DNA of 64,000 bases from Rubrivivax sp. (GCA_030680415.1 JAUXVE010000103.1:23003-87002), one strand, 5' to 3'; positions 9,177-19,824 are shown, counted from the first letter of the stretch. Program-made: numbers and translations. Notes: generated by a model not told the origin, from the letters alone.

Positions 9177-10970
9177 TCAGCGCCGCGCCGGCGGCAAATC
9201 CGTGCAGCTGCCATGGGCCACCTCGGCCGCCATGCCGATGCTTTCGCCCAGCGTCGGGTGCGGGTGGATGGTCTTGCCGATGTCCACCGCGTCGGCGCCC
9301 ATCTCGATGGCCAGCGCCACCTCGCCAATCATGTCGCCGGCGTGCGTGCCGACGATGCCGCCACCGACGATGCGATGCGTGGCGGCGTCGAAGAGCAGCT
9401 TGGTGAAGCCTTCGTCGCGGCCGTTGGCGATGGCGCGGCCCGAGGCCGTCCACGGGAACAGGCCCTTCTTGACGGCGACGCCGCGTGCCTTGGCGTCGTC
9501 CTCGGTAAGGCCGACCCAGGCGATTTCGGGGTCGGTGTAGGCCACGCTGGGGATGACGCGGGCGTCGAAGCGCGCGTGGGCATCGCCAGCAGCCACTTCT
9601 GCCGCCACGTGCGCCTCGTGCACCGCCTTGTGCGCCAGCATGGGCTGGCCGACGATGTCGCCGATGGCGTAGATGTGAGGCACGTTGGTGCGCATCTGCA
9701 CGTCCACCGGGATGAAACCGCGGTCGGTGACGGCCACGCCGGCCTTGTCGGCACCGATCTTGCGGCCGTTGGGCGTGCGGCCGACGGCCTGCAGCACCAG
9801 GTCGTAGAGCTGCGGGGCCGCAGGTGCGCTTTCGCCCTCGAAGCGCACCAGGATGCCATCGGCGGTGGCCTCGGCGGCCACCGTTTTGGTCTTCAGCATG
9901 ACGTGGTCGAAGCGCTTCGCGTTCACCTTCTGCCACACCTTGACGAGGTCGCGGTCGGCGCCGGGCATCAGCCCGTCGAGCATTTCGACCACGTCGAGCC
10001 GGGCGCCGAGCGTGCTGTAGACGGTGCCCATCTCCAGGCCGATGATGCCGCCGCCGACAATCAGCATGCGCCGGGGCGCCTGCGGCAGTTGCAGCGCACC
10101 GGTGGATTCGACGATGCGCGGGTCGTCGGGCAGGAAGGGCAGCCGCACCGCCTGCGAGCCGGCGGCGATGATGCATTGCTTGAAGCGTATGGTCTGCGCC
10201 TGGCCGGTCCTTTCCTGGCCCTCGCCGGTGGTGATTTCGACCACGACGTGATGCGGGTCGACGAAGGCGCCGTAGCCGCGCACCACCGTCACCTTGCGCA
10301 TCCTGGCCATCGCAGCCAGGCCCGTGGTGAGCTTGCCGACGACCTTGTTCTTGTGCTCGAGCAGCTTGCCGCGGTCGATCTGCGGCGCGCCGAAGGTGAC
10401 GCCGAGATCGGCGAAGTGGCTCGCCTCGTCGATCACGGCGGCCACGTGCAGCAGCGCCTTGCTGGGAATGCAGCCGACGTTGAGGCAGACGCCGCCGAGG
10501 CTGGCGTAACGTTCCACCAGCACCACCTTGAGGCCCAGGTCGGCGGCGCGGAAGGCGGCCGAATAACCGCCGGGGCCGGCGCCGAGCACGAGCAGGTCGC
10601 AATCGTGGCCGGCGGTGCCGGTGTGGGCGGCAGCGGCGGCCGCGGCCTTGCCCTGGGAGGCAGCGTCTTCACTCCCTCTCCCGCTTGCGGGAGAGGGCTG
10701 GGGTGAGGGTGAGGGCGCGGCCGCCGTCGTCGCCTCCGCCTCCAGCACCAGCACCACCGAACCTTCGTTCACCTTGTCCCCCACCGCCACCCGCAGCTCC
10801 TTCACCACGCCGGCGGCCGACGACGGGATCTCCATCGACGCCTTGTCGCTTTCCACCGTGAGCAGGCTCTGCTCGGCCTTGACCGCATCGCCGGGCTTGA
10901 CCAGCACCTCGATCACCGCCACGTCCTTGAAGTCGCCGATGTCCGGCACGCGGATTTCGATCGTTGCCAT
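9177..10970 (-). CDS. lpdA: dihydrolipoamide dehydrogenase with N-terminal lipoyl domain
   Basis: MATIEIRVPDIGDFKDVAVIEVLVKPGD...ESDKASMEIPS lipoyl domain, then DLLVLGAGPGGYSAAFRAADLGLKVVLVERYASLGGVCLNVGCIPSKALL. Confidence 0.96.
   Translation of the reverse strand: MATIEIRVPDIGDFKDVAVIEVLVKPGDAVKAEQSLLTVESDKASMEIPSSAAGVVKELRVAVGDKVNEGSVVLVLEAEATTAAAPSPSPQPSPASGRGSEDAASQGKAAAAAAAHTGTAGHDCDLLVLGAGPGGYSAAFRAADLGLKVVLVERYASLGGVCLNVGCIPSKALLHVAAVIDEASHFADLGVTFGAPQIDRGKLLEHKNKVVGKLTTGLAAMARMRKVTVVRGYGAFVDPHHVVVEITTGEGQERTGQAQTIRFKQCIIAAGSQAVRLPFLPDDPRIVESTGALQLPQAPRRMLIVGGGIIGLEMGTVYSTLGARLDVVEMLDGLMPGADRDLVKVWQKVNAKRFDHVMLKTKTVAAEATADGILVRFEGESAPAAPQLYDLVLQAVGRTPNGRKIGADKAGVAVTDRGFIPVDVQMRTNVPHIYAIGDIVGQPMLAHKAVHEAHVAAEVAAGDAHARFDARVIPSVAYTDPEIAWVGLTEDDAKARGVAVKKGLFPWTASGRAIANGRDEGFTKLLFDAATHRIVGGGIVGTHAGDMIGEVALAIEMGADAVDIGKTIHPHPTLGESIGMAAEVAHGSCTDLPPARR
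10668..10713. repeat. GC-rich palindromic interspersed repeat inside lpdA linker
   Basis: cttcactccctctcccgcttgcgggagagggctggggtgagggtgag. Confidence 0.8.
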
Positions 10971-10981
10971 GCGTGGGCTCC

Positions 10982-12799
10982 TTACAGCAGCACCCGGCGG
11001 AAGTCCGCCAGGATGGCACCCAGATAGGCATTGAAACGTGCCGCCGACGCGCCGTCGATGACGCGGTGGTCCCAGCTCAGGCTCAGCGGCAGCATCAGGC
11101 GCGGCACGAACTGCCTGCCGTCCCAGCGCGGCTCGGTGCTGCTCTTGCACACGCCCAGGATGGAAACCTCGGGCGCGTTGATGATGGGCGTGAAGTAGCG
11201 CCCGCCGATGCCGCCCAGCGAGCTGATGCTGAAACAGCCGCCCGTCATCTCGGCCGGCCCAAGCTTGCCGTCGCGCGCCTTCTTGGCCAGCTCGCTCATC
11301 TCCTGGCTGATCTGCAGCACGCCTTTCCTGTCGGCGTCCTTGATCACCGGCACCATCAGCCCGTTCGGCGTATCGGCGGCAAAGCCGATGTGGAAGTAGT
11401 TCTTCAGCACGAGCTGATCGCCGTCCAGCGAGGCGTTGAAGTCGGGGAACTTCTTCAGCGCCGCGACGCTGGCCTTGATGAGGAAGGCCAGCATCGTGAC
11501 CTTGACGCCGGTCTTCTCGTTTTCCTTGTTGAGCTGGACGCGGAAGGCTTCCAGGTCGGTGATGTCGGCGTCGTCGTGGTTGGTGACGTGCGGGATCAGG
11601 ACCCAGTTGCGGTGCAGGTTGGCGGCGCTGATCTTCTTGATGCGGCCCAGGTCCTTGCGCTCGACGGGGCCGAACTTGGCGTAGTCCACCTGCGGCCAGG
11701 CCAGCAGGCCGGGGAAGGCGCCGCCGGCCGCCGCCGCCGTTGCGGCAGCAGGCGCCCTCGCCTTCTGCGCTGTGGTCTGCACGCTGCCGGCCATGACGCC
11801 CTTGACGAAGCCCTGCAGGTCATCCTGCGTGATGCGTCCCTTGGGGCCGCTGCCGGTGACTTCGGCCAATGGCACGCCGAGTTCGCGCGCCAGGCGGCGG
11901 ATCGAGGGCGAGGCATGCGGCAAAGTGCCCAGTGGCGCCGTGGGCTCGTGGGCAGGCATGGCGGCGGGGGCAGCACCCTCACCCCCCGCCCTCTCCCGCG
12001 CAGCGGGAGAGGGAGCCACAGCCGCAGCGCCCTCACTCCTTCTCCCGCTGGCGGGAGAGGGTTGGGGTGAGGGTGGCGAGACCTCGCCCGCAGCCCCCTT
12101 CAGCAGCACCACCGGCGAACCCTTGGCCACCTTGTCGCCGACCGCCACGAGCACCCGTTCCACGACGCCGGCGTGGGAGGACGGAATCTCCATCGACGCC
12201 TTGTCGCTTTCGACGGTGATCAGGCTCTGCTCGGCCTTGACCGTGTCGCCGGGCTTGACCATGACCTCGATCACGGCCACTTCGTCGAAGTCGCCGATGT
12301 CGGGCACGAGAACTTCGACGGCGGCGGGCGCGCCCTCACTTGCAGTGCGCGTTCCGGCCTGCAGGCCGGAACTGCTCAGCGGGCTCGCCGCATGCGGCTC
12401 GAAACCCCCGCCTTGCCCCCCCGCCCTCTCCCGCGGGGCGGGAGAGGGGGCCTCGGCTGCCGCGGCCGGTGCGGGTGCAGCGGCTTCACTCCCTCTCCCG
12501 CCTGCGGGAGAGGGTTGGGGTGAGGGTGCATCGACCGCAGCCTGCGCCCCCGCCCCTTCAGCCTCCAGTACCAGCACCAGCACCAGCGAGCCCCGGCTGA
12601 CCTTGTCACCCAGCGCGACCCTCATCTCCTTCACGACGCCGGCATGGGTGGAAGGGATCTCCATCGACGCCTTGTCCGACTCCACCGTCAGCAGCGACTG
12701 GTCCACCGCCACCGTGTCGCCGGGCTTGACCAGCACTTCGATGATCTCGCCGTCCTTGTAGTCACCGATGTCGGGCACCTGCACTTCGACCAAAGCCAT
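10982..12799 (-). CDS. aceF: pyruvate dehydrogenase E2, dihydrolipoamide acetyltransferase with two lipoyl domains
   Basis: Two lipoyl domains, E3-binding motif (ASPSIRRLARELGVPLAEVTGSGPKGRITQDDLQ), catalytic end LSLSWDHRVIDGASAARF. Confidence 0.96.
   Translation of the reverse strand: MALVEVQVPDIGDYKDGEIIEVLVKPGDTVAVDQSLLTVESDKASMEIPSTHAGVVKEMRVALGDKVSRGSLVLVLVLEAEGAGAQAAVDAPSPQPSPAGGRGSEAAAPAPAAAAEAPSPAPRERAGGQGGGFEPHAASPLSSSGLQAGTRTASEGAPAAVEVLVPDIGDFDEVAVIEVMVKPGDTVKAEQSLITVESDKASMEIPSSHAGVVERVLVAVGDKVAKGSPVVLLKGAAGEVSPPSPQPSPASGRRSEGAAAVAPSPAARERAGGEGAAPAAMPAHEPTAPLGTLPHASPSIRRLARELGVPLAEVTGSGPKGRITQDDLQGFVKGVMAGSVQTTAQKARAPAAATAAAAGGAFPGLLAWPQVDYAKFGPVERKDLGRIKKISAANLHRNWVLIPHVTNHDDADITDLEAFRVQLNKENEKTGVKVTMLAFLIKASVAALKKFPDFNASLDGDQLVLKNYFHIGFAADTPNGLMVPVIKDADRKGVLQISQEMSELAKKARDGKLGPAEMTGGCFSISSLGGIGGRYFTPIINAPEVSILGVCKSSTEPRWDGRQFVPRLMLPLSLSWDHRVIDGASAARFNAYLGAILADFRRVLL
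11974..12016. repeat. GC-rich palindromic interspersed repeat inside aceF linker, opposite orientation
   Basis: caccctcaccccccgccctctcccgcgcagcgggagagggag. Confidence 0.75.
12031..12075. repeat. GC-rich palindromic interspersed repeat inside aceF linker
   Basis: cctcactccttctcccgctggcgggagagggttggggtgagggt. Confidence 0.8.
12411..12452. repeat. GC-rich palindromic interspersed repeat inside aceF linker, opposite orientation
   Basis: ccttgcccccccgccctctcccgcggggcgggagagggggcc. Confidence 0.75.
12484..12528. repeat. GC-rich palindromic interspersed repeat inside aceF linker
   Basis: ttcactccctctcccgcctgcgggagagggttggggtgagggtg. Confidence 0.8.
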
Positions 12800-12823
12800 G
12801 GCCTGTCTCCGTTGTGTTGTCTG

Positions 12824-15526
12824 TTAGGCGTAGAGCGGGTTGACCTTGCCGGTGTCGATGCCGTAGCGCGCGATCGCCTCCGCCACCTTGGCCACCGGCA
12901 CCGTGCCTTCGTCGGCCAGCGACTTGAGCGCGGCCACCACGATGTAGTGGCGGTTGACTTCGAAGTGCTCGCGCAGCTTGCTGCGGAAGTCGCTGCGGCC
13001 GTAGCCGTCGGTGCCCAGCACGCGGTAGACGCGGCCCTTGGGAATGTAGGCACGGATCTGGTCGGCGTAGTTCTTCATGTAGTCGGTGGCCGCCACCACC
13101 GGGCCGGCGTGCGCGCCGAGCTGCTGCGTCACGTAGGCCAGGCGCGGCTCTTCGGTGGGGTGCAGCAGGTTCCAGCGCTCGCAGTCCTGGCCGTCGCGCG
13201 CCAGTTCGTTGAAGCTCGGGCAACTCCAGACATTGGCCGCCACGCCCCAGTCGGCGTCCAGCAGCTTCTGCGCCGCCAGGCTTTCGCGCAGGATCGTGCC
13301 GCTGCCCAGCAGGTTGACGCGCGGCGTCTTCTTCGCGCCCTCGGCCAGCAAGTACATGCCCTTGATGATCTGCTCCTCGGTGCCGGGGACGAGGCCCGGC
13401 ATCGGGTAGTTCTCGTTGAGCAGGGTGATGTAGTAGTAGACGTTGTCCTGCTTCTCGACCATGCGCTTCAGGCCGTGGTGCAGGATGACGGCGACCTCGT
13501 GGGCGTAGGTCGGGTCGTAGCTGATGCAGTTGGGAATGGTGCTGGCCAGGATGTGGCTGTGGCCGTCTTCGTGCTGCAGGCCCTCGCCGTTGAGCGTGGT
13601 GCGGCCGCTGGTGCCGCCGAGCAGGAAGCCGCGGGCCTGCATGTCGCCGGCGGCCCAGGCCAGGTCGCCGACGCGCTGGAAGCCGAACATCGAGTAATAG
13701 ACGTAGAACGGCACCATGATGCGGTTGTTCGTCGAATACGATGTCGCCGCGGCGATCCAGCTCGCCATGCCGCCCGGCTCGTTGATGCCCTCCTGCAGGA
13801 TCTGCCCGGCCTTGTCCTCGCGGTAGTACATCACCTGGTCCTTGTCGACCGGCGTGTACTTCTGGCCCTCGGGGTTGTAGATGCCGATCTGGCGGAACAT
13901 GCCTTCCATGCCGAAGGTGCGCGCCTCGTCGACCAGGATCGGTACCACGCGCGGCCCCAGCGCCTTGTCGCGCAGCAGGATGGTGAGGAAGCGCACGAAG
14001 GCCTGCGTGGTACTGATCTCGCGGCCTTCGGCGGTGGCGTCGAGCACGGGCTGAAAGGTCTCGAGCGAGGGCACGGTGAACTGCTCGTCACTGCGCGTGC
14101 GCCGCTTGGGCAGATAGCCGCCCAGCGCCTGGCGTCGCTCTTGCAGGTACTTCATTTCCGGCGTGTCGTCGGCCGGCTTGTAGAAGGGGATCTTGGGCAG
14201 TTCGCTGTCTGGAATGGGGATGTTGAAACGGTCGCGGACATAGCGGATGTCGTCGTCGCTGAGCTTCTTGGTTTGGTGCGCGGTGTTCTTGCCCTCGCCG
14301 GCAACGCCCATGCCGTAACCCTTGACCGTCTTCACCAGCAGCACGGTCGGCTGGCCGACATGGCTGTTGGCGCGGTGGAAGGCGGCGTAGACCTTGGGCG
14401 AGTCGTGGCCGCCGCGCTGCAGGTGCCAGATCTCCTGGTCGCTCATCTGGGCCACCATCTCCAGCGTGCGCGGATCGCGGCCGAAGAAATGCTTGCGCAC
14501 GAAGGCGCCGTCGTTGGCCTTGAAGGCCTGGTAGTCGCCGTCGAGCGTGTCCATCATGACCTTGCGCAAAGCGCCGTCCTTGTCGCGCGCCAGCAGCGGG
14601 TCCCAGTTGCTGCCCCAGATCAGCTTGATGACGTTCCAGCCGGCGCCGCGGAATTCACCTTCGAACTCCTGGATGACCTTGCCGTTACCGCGCACCGGAC
14701 CGTCCAGGCGCTGGAGGTTGCAGTTGATGACGAAGATGAGGTTGTCGAGCTTCTCGCGCGCCGCCAGTCCGATGGCGCCACGCGACTCGGGTTCGTCCAT
14801 CTCGCCGTCGCCGCAGAAGACCCAGACCTTGCGCTTGGCGGTGTCGGCGATGCCCCGTGCGTGCAGGTACTTGAGGAAGCGCGCCTGGTAGATCGCCATC
14901 AGCGGGCCCAGACCCATCGACACGGTCGGGAACTGCCAGAACTCGGGCATCAACTTGGGGTGCGGGTAGCTCGACAGGCCCTTGCCCGATCCCTCCTGGC
15001 GGAAGTTCAGCAGCTGCTCTTCGGTCAGGCGGCCTTCCATGTAGGCGCGGGCGTAGATGCCTGGTGCGCTGTGGCCCTGGATGTAGAGCAGGTCGCCGCC
15101 GTGGCCTTCGCTCTCGGCGCGCCAGAAATGGTTGAAGCCAGCGGCGAACATGTGCGCCACCGAGGCAAAACTGCTGATGTGGCCGCCGAGGTCACCGCCG
15201 TCCTCGGGATGCAGGCGGTTGGCCTTGACGACCATGGCCATCGCGTTCCAGCGCATGAAGGCGCGCAATCGGCCCTCGAGCATGCGGTTGCCAGGGCTGC
15301 GTTCTTCCTGGTCGGGTTCGATCGTGTTGACGTAGCCGGTGTTGGCCGAGAACGGCAGGTCGATGCTGCTCTGTCGTGCGTGCTCGAGCAGCCGCTCCAG
15401 CAGGTGATGCGCGCGTTGCGGCCCTTCGGCGTCGATGACGGCCGTCAGAGCGTCGAGCCACTCGCGGGTTTCCTGCGCGTCGGCGTCGTTCTCGGCGCCT
15501 GGTAGGGATTCCGGCATTGCAGACAT
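12824..15526 (-). CDS. aceE: pyruvate dehydrogenase E1 component (homodimeric type)
   Basis: 900 aa; RMLEGRLRAFMRWNAMAMVVKANR..., VFCGDGEMDEPESRGAIGLAAREKLDNLIFVINCNLQRLDGPVRGNGKVIQEFEG. Confidence 0.97.
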   Translation of the reverse strand: MSAMPESLPGAENDADAQETREWLDALTAVIDAEGPQRAHHLLERLLEHARQSSIDLPFSANTGYVNTIEPDQEERSPGNRMLEGRLRAFMRWNAMAMVVKANRLHPEDGGDLGGHISSFASVAHMFAAGFNHFWRAESEGHGGDLLYIQGHSAPGIYARAYMEGRLTEEQLLNFRQEGSGKGLSSYPHPKLMPEFWQFPTVSMGLGPLMAIYQARFLKYLHARGIADTAKRKVWVFCGDGEMDEPESRGAIGLAAREKLDNLIFVINCNLQRLDGPVRGNGKVIQEFEGEFRGAGWNVIKLIWGSNWDPLLARDKDGALRKVMMDTLDGDYQAFKANDGAFVRKHFFGRDPRTLEMVAQMSDQEIWHLQRGGHDSPKVYAAFHRANSHVGQPTVLLVKTVKGYGMGVAGEGKNTAHQTKKLSDDDIRYVRDRFNIPIPDSELPKIPFYKPADDTPEMKYLQERRQALGGYLPKRRTRSDEQFTVPSLETFQPVLDATAEGREISTTQAFVRFLTILLRDKALGPRVVPILVDEARTFGMEGMFRQIGIYNPEGQKYTPVDKDQVMYYREDKAGQILQEGINEPGGMASWIAAATSYSTNNRIMVPFYVYYSMFGFQRVGDLAWAAGDMQARGFLLGGTSGRTTLNGEGLQHEDGHSHILASTIPNCISYDPTYAHEVAVILHHGLKRMVEKQDNVYYYITLLNENYPMPGLVPGTEEQIIKGMYLLAEGAKKTPRVNLLGSGTILRESLAAQKLLDADWGVAANVWSCPSFNELARDGQDCERWNLLHPTEEPRLAYVTQQLGAHAGPVVAATDYMKNYADQIRAYIPKGRVYRVLGTDGYGRSDFRSKLREHFEVNRHYIVVAALKSLADEGTVPVAKVAEAIARYGIDTGKVNPLYA

Positions 15527-15657
15527 GGGCGTCTCCTATGGTGGTCGATTTGCAATGGGGCGCGAGTTTCGCACAATGCAAGAGTTTTTCGAATGGCGCA
15601 GGCTCATTTCATATTGCGGCACACGACGGCTGATGTTGACAGGCACACGATAATCCC

Positions 15658-18246
15658 GTGATGCCCTTGACGCGAGCACCTCAGCCCACGCATCAATCCC
15701 GACTTCCGGCCGCCAAACGCCTGTTCGGGCAGTGGTGGCGGCGCCAGTCGCCAGCCCGCCAGGACCGCTTCGCCACGCTCGCTCCGCTGCTGTCGGTGCT
15801 GCTGTTCCTGGCCGCCATCATTTCGGCCTTTTGGTACCTGCGCAATGAGGAAATCGAGCGTGAGACCGAGTCGGTCAAGCGCGACACCGAGATCACGCAG
15901 CAGCAGATGGGCCTGCGCCTGATCCAGAACCAGGAGGCGCTGATCCGCATGGCGCGCGAACTGGCCACGCGCGTCATCGACAGCGACAGTTTTCTCGGCC
16001 AGGCCGTGGGCTTCACGCGCGAGCGGCCCGAGATCACGCACCTGACCTGGATCGACGCCCGGCGCCGCATCAAGGCCAGCCACTGGGCGATGTTCTACAA
16101 CCTCTACCCGGCCGATGCCGCCCCCGAGGCCGCACTGCCCGTCGATGGCCGCGCCACCGAGCCAGAGTCCACCTTTCGTGCGGCCCGCGACACCCGCTCG
16201 CCGGCCTATTCACGCGCCTTTGCCGACAGCACGGGCGCACCGATGTTCCAGCTCCACATCCCGCTCATCGAGCAGGGCATCTTCACCGGCACGCTGATCG
16301 CCGAGTACTCGGTGGACGCCCTGGTGCGCCACTTCGTGCCCGCCGACGTGGCGCAGCGTCACATGATCGCCGTCGTCGACGAAAAGCAGGTGCAGCTGGC
16401 CGCCACCGTCACCACCCTGCCCGGCCAGCGCAGCCGCCGCGCACCCATCGTCAGCGACGCGCCCTTGACCCCGGCGCTGAACGGCCTGCTGCTGCGTGGC
16501 CAGGGCTGGCGCACCTCCATCGGCCTCATCAGCAACACCCTGTTCTGGATGGTGGCGGCGCTGTCGGTGCTGACGGTGTGGATGCTGCTGGGCACCTGGC
16601 GCCACATGCGCCGGCGCTCGCAGATCCAGGACGCGCTGATACAGGAGACCAACTTCCGCCGCGCCATGGAAAACAGCATGCCCACGGGCATGCGTGCGAT
16701 GGACCTCGACGGCCGCATCACTTACGTCAACGCCGCCTTCTGCCAGATGACGGGGTTTGCGCAGAGCGAGCTCGTCGGCCGCCTGCCGCCCTACCCGTAT
16801 TGGCCACCGGACCGCGTCGACGAAAACAGCCGCCTCCTGCAGCAGGAGCTGCACGGCCGCAGCCCCAGCGGCGGCATCGAGGTCAAGGTCATGCGCAAGG
16901 ACGGCACGCTGCTGGACGCGCGCATGTACGTCAGCCCGCTGATCGACCCCAAGGCGCATCAGACCGGCTGGATGACGAGCATGACCAACATCACCGAGGC
17001 CAAGCGCGTGCGCGACCAGCTCTCGGCCAGCCATGAGCGCTTCACCACCGTGCTCGAAGGCCTGGACGCGTCGGTGTCGGTGCTGTCGGTACAGCAGGGT
17101 GAACTGCTCTTTGTCAACCGCTCCTACCGCGTGTGGTTCGGCGGTGACGCGCGCGGCCACCAGCAGATGGCCGGTGGCGTCGTCGGCGCCCCGTACAACG
17201 CCCACGCCGAGGATGACTCCGACCCGCTGTCCGGCCTGCCGACGCAGGAAATCACCGAGACCGGCGCCCACCCACGCGAAGTGTTCGTGGAGTCGCTGCA
17301 GAAGTGGTTCGACGTGCGCGCGCGCTACCTGCAATGGACCGACGGCCGGCTGGCGCAGATGCTGATCGCCACCGACATCACGGCCCGGCTGCGCGCCGAG
17401 GAGCAGACGGCGGCGCAGGCCGAAAAGGCCCAGATGACGAGCCGCCTGGTGACCATGGGCGAGATGGCATCCTCGGTGGCGCACGAGCTCAACCAGCCGC
17501 TGACAGCCATCACCAACTACTGCAACGGCATGGTCTCGCGGGTACAGGGCGAGGCCATTGCCCGCGGCGAGCTCGTGGCCACGCTGCGCAAGACGGCACG
17601 CCAGGCTGATCGTGCGGGCCAGATCATCCGTCGCATCCGCGCCTTCGTGAAGCGCAGCGAGCCGCAACGCCAACCGGCGCAGGCGCGGCAGATCATCGAG
17701 GACGCGGTGGAACTGGCGGGCATCGAACTGCGCCGCCGCAACGTCGCCATCCACACCTATGTCGCGCAGCGGCTGCCGCTCATCCTGGTGGACCCGATCC
17801 TCATCGAACAGGTGGTGTTGAACCTGCTGAAGAACGCTGCCGAGGCCATCGACGATGCGCAGTTGCCGACGGCGCGCCGCCAGATCGAGTTGCGTGTCGT
17901 GCCGCGGCACACCGCCGAGGAAGGCGGGATCATCGAGTTCAGCGTCACGGACAAGGGCCCTGGCATCAAGGACGAGGTCATCGGCCGCCTCTACGAAGCC
18001 TTCTTCACGACCAAGGCCGAAGGCCTGGGCATCGGCCTGAGCCTGTGCCGCACCATCGTCGAGTCGCACCGCGGCCGGATCAAGGCACAGAACCTCTACA
18101 ATGCCAATTCTGTCGTTGGTTGCATGTTTTCCTTCACGCTGCCCGTCGAACTGCCTGCCAAGATCCAAGTCGATTCCGATTCCGGCACTGCCTTTGCCCA
18201 ATTCGAGGCGGCTTCCTCCACCAACCCCACCGCGATTCCCGAATGA
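15658..18246 (+). CDS. membrane sensor histidine kinase with PAS domains
   Basis: N-terminal TM, PAS-like segments (RAMENSMPTGMRAMDLDGRITYVNAAFCQMTGF), H-box MGEMASSVAHELNQPLTAITNYCNGM, ATPase boxes VLNLLKNAAEAID, DKGPGIKDE. Confidence 0.92.
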   Translation: MMPLTRAPQPTHQSRLPAAKRLFGQWWRRQSPARQDRFATLAPLLSVLLFLAAIISAFWYLRNEEIERETESVKRDTEITQQQMGLRLIQNQEALIRMARELATRVIDSDSFLGQAVGFTRERPEITHLTWIDARRRIKASHWAMFYNLYPADAAPEAALPVDGRATEPESTFRAARDTRSPAYSRAFADSTGAPMFQLHIPLIEQGIFTGTLIAEYSVDALVRHFVPADVAQRHMIAVVDEKQVQLAATVTTLPGQRSRRAPIVSDAPLTPALNGLLLRGQGWRTSIGLISNTLFWMVAALSVLTVWMLLGTWRHMRRRSQIQDALIQETNFRRAMENSMPTGMRAMDLDGRITYVNAAFCQMTGFAQSELVGRLPPYPYWPPDRVDENSRLLQQELHGRSPSGGIEVKVMRKDGTLLDARMYVSPLIDPKAHQTGWMTSMTNITEAKRVRDQLSASHERFTTVLEGLDASVSVLSVQQGELLFVNRSYRVWFGGDARGHQQMAGGVVGAPYNAHAEDDSDPLSGLPTQEITETGAHPREVFVESLQKWFDVRARYLQWTDGRLAQMLIATDITARLRAEEQTAAQAEKAQMTSRLVTMGEMASSVAHELNQPLTAITNYCNGMVSRVQGEAIARGELVATLRKTARQADRAGQIIRRIRAFVKRSEPQRQPAQARQIIEDAVELAGIELRRRNVAIHTYVAQRLPLILVDPILIEQVVLNLLKNAAEAIDDAQLPTARRQIELRVVPRHTAEEGGIIEFSVTDKGPGIKDEVIGRLYEAFFTTKAEGLGIGLSLCRTIVESHRGRIKAQNLYNANSVVGCMFSFTLPVELPAKIQVDSDSGTAFAQFEAASSTNPTAIPE

Positions 18247-18863
18247 GCCTGATTCCCAAGAAGGGCACGGTCTACATCGTCGATGACGACGAAGCCGTGC
18301 GTGATTCGCTGCAGTGGTTGCTGGAAGGCAAGGACTACCGCGTCAAGTGCTTCGATTCCTCGGAATCGTTCCTGTCGCGCTTCGACCCGCGCGAGGTCGC
18401 CTGCCTGATCGCCGACATCCGCATGGACGGCATGAGCGGCCTCGAATTGCAGGACCGCCTGCTCGAGCGCAAGAGCCCGCTGCCGGTGGTCTTCATCACC
18501 GGCCACGGTGACGTGCCGATGGCGGTGACGACGATGAAGAAGGGCGCGATGGACTTCATCGAGAAGCCGTTCAAGGAAGAAGAGCTGCTCGGCCTGGTCG
18601 AACGCATGCTGGAGCAGGCGCGGCTGGCCTTCAGCCAGCACCAGGAACAGGCCAGCCGCGATGCCCTGCTGTCGCGCCTGACGACGCGCGAGGCGCAGGT
18701 GCTCGAACGCATCGTCGCCGGACGCCTGAACAAGCAGATCGCCGACGACCTGGGCATCAGCATCAAGACCGTGGAGGCGCACCGCGCCAACATCATGGAA
18801 AAGCTGAACGCAAATACGGTCGCGGACTTGCTCAAGATCGCCCTAGGCGCTCAACGCGCCTAG
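18243..18863 (+). CDS. FixJ-type response regulator with LuxR HTH
   Basis: [27 protein letters not shown] receiver and [50 protein letters not shown] overlap with kinase stop. Confidence 0.94.
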   Translation: MSLIPKKGTVYIVDDDEAVRDSLQWLLEGKDYRVKCFDSSESFLSRFDPREVACLIADIRMDGMSGLELQDRLLERKSPLPVVFITGHGDVPMAVTTMKKGAMDFIEKPFKEEELLGLVERMLEQARLAFSQHQEQASRDALLSRLTTREAQVLERIVAGRLNKQIADDLGISIKTVEAHRANIMEKLNANTVADLLKIALGAQRA

Positions 18864-18925
18864 GACGATCTTTTCGCCGCGCCTGCCACCGCGTTCGCGC
18901 AAGCGCGGACCGGACTGCTCCCCCC

Positions 18926-18946
18926 AGCCCCCTCCGGGAGGGGGCT
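18926..18946. repeat. GC-rich hairpin repeat between the response regulator and folD
   Basis: agccccctccgggagggggct, near-perfect palindrome, no T-tract. Confidence 0.5.
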
Positions 18947-18975
18947 CCAATCAGAGTGACGAAAGAGTGCCGAGC

Positions 18976-19824
18976 ATGACCGCGCAACTCATCGATGGCG
19001 TGGCCCTGTCGCGCCAGATTCGATCTGAAGTCGGGGCGCGCGCCGCGGCGCTGGCGGGGCGCGGCCGTACGCCGGGACTGGCGGTGATCGTCGTCGGCGA
19101 CGACCCGGCCAGCGCCGTCTATGTGCGCAACAAGGTCAAGGCCTGCCACGAACACGGCCTGCATTCGGTGCTGGAGAAGTACGACGCGGCGCTGTCGGAG
19201 CCCGAGCTGCTGGCACGCGTGGCGGCGCTGAATGCCGACCCGGCCATCCACGGCATCTTGGTGCAGATGCCGCTGCCGCGGCACATCGACCCGCAGAAGG
19301 TGATCGCTGCCATCGACACGCGCAAGGACGTCGACGGCTTCTCGGTGCTGTCCGCCGGCGAGCTGATGAGCGGCCTGCCAGGGCTGCGTCCGTGCACGCC
19401 CTATGGCTGCATGAAGCTGATCGAGAGCACCGGGCAGGCCATCAAGGGCAAGCACGCGGTCGTCATCGGCCGCAGCAACACGGTGGGCAAGCCGATGGCG
19501 CTGCTGCTGCTGCAGGCCCACGCCACGGTGACCGTCTGCCACAGCGCGACGCCCGATCTCGCAGTACACACGCGGCAGGCCGACATCGTTGTGGCGGCGG
19601 TGGGCCGGCGCAACACGCTCACCGCCGGCATGGTCAAACCCGGCGCCATCGTCATCGACGTCGGCATGAACCGCAACGACGCAGGCAAGCTGTGCGGCGA
19701 CGTCGATTTCGGCGCCGTGCGCGAGGTCGCCGGCTGGATCACGCCGGTGCCCGGCGGCGTCGGGCCGATGACGATCACGATGCTGCTCGTCAACACCCTT
19801 CAGGCTGCCGAGTCGCAGCCGTGA
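18976..19824 (+). CDS. folD: methylenetetrahydrofolate dehydrogenase/cyclohydrolase
   Basis: [61 protein letters not shown]...[28 protein letters not shown]...[16 protein letters not shown]. Confidence 0.97.
   Translation: MTAQLIDGVALSRQIRSEVGARAAALAGRGRTPGLAVIVVGDDPASAVYVRNKVKACHEHGLHSVLEKYDAALSEPELLARVAALNADPAIHGILVQMPLPRHIDPQKVIAAIDTRKDVDGFSVLSAGELMSGLPGLRPCTPYGCMKLIESTGQAIKGKHAVVIGRSNTVGKPMALLLLQAHATVTVCHSATPDLAVHTRQADIVVAAVGRRNTLTAGMVKPGAIVIDVGMNRNDAGKLCGDVDFGAVREVAGWITPVPGGVGPMTITMLLVNTLQAAESQP

Noticed and set aside
9124-10602. N-terminal ~490-residue extension of the mrp/apbC ORF in the track
   Set aside because: Arg/Pro/Gly-rich read-through of the lpdA region in another frame; the true start is MSTAVTEAQ at 9123.
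12644-15505. 953-aa plus-strand ORF
   Set aside because: Exactly antisense to aceE; no recognisable domains and typical shadow-ORF composition.
18926-18946. Terminator after the response regulator
   Set aside because: Strong stem but no T-tract; more like a GC-rich interspersed palindrome.
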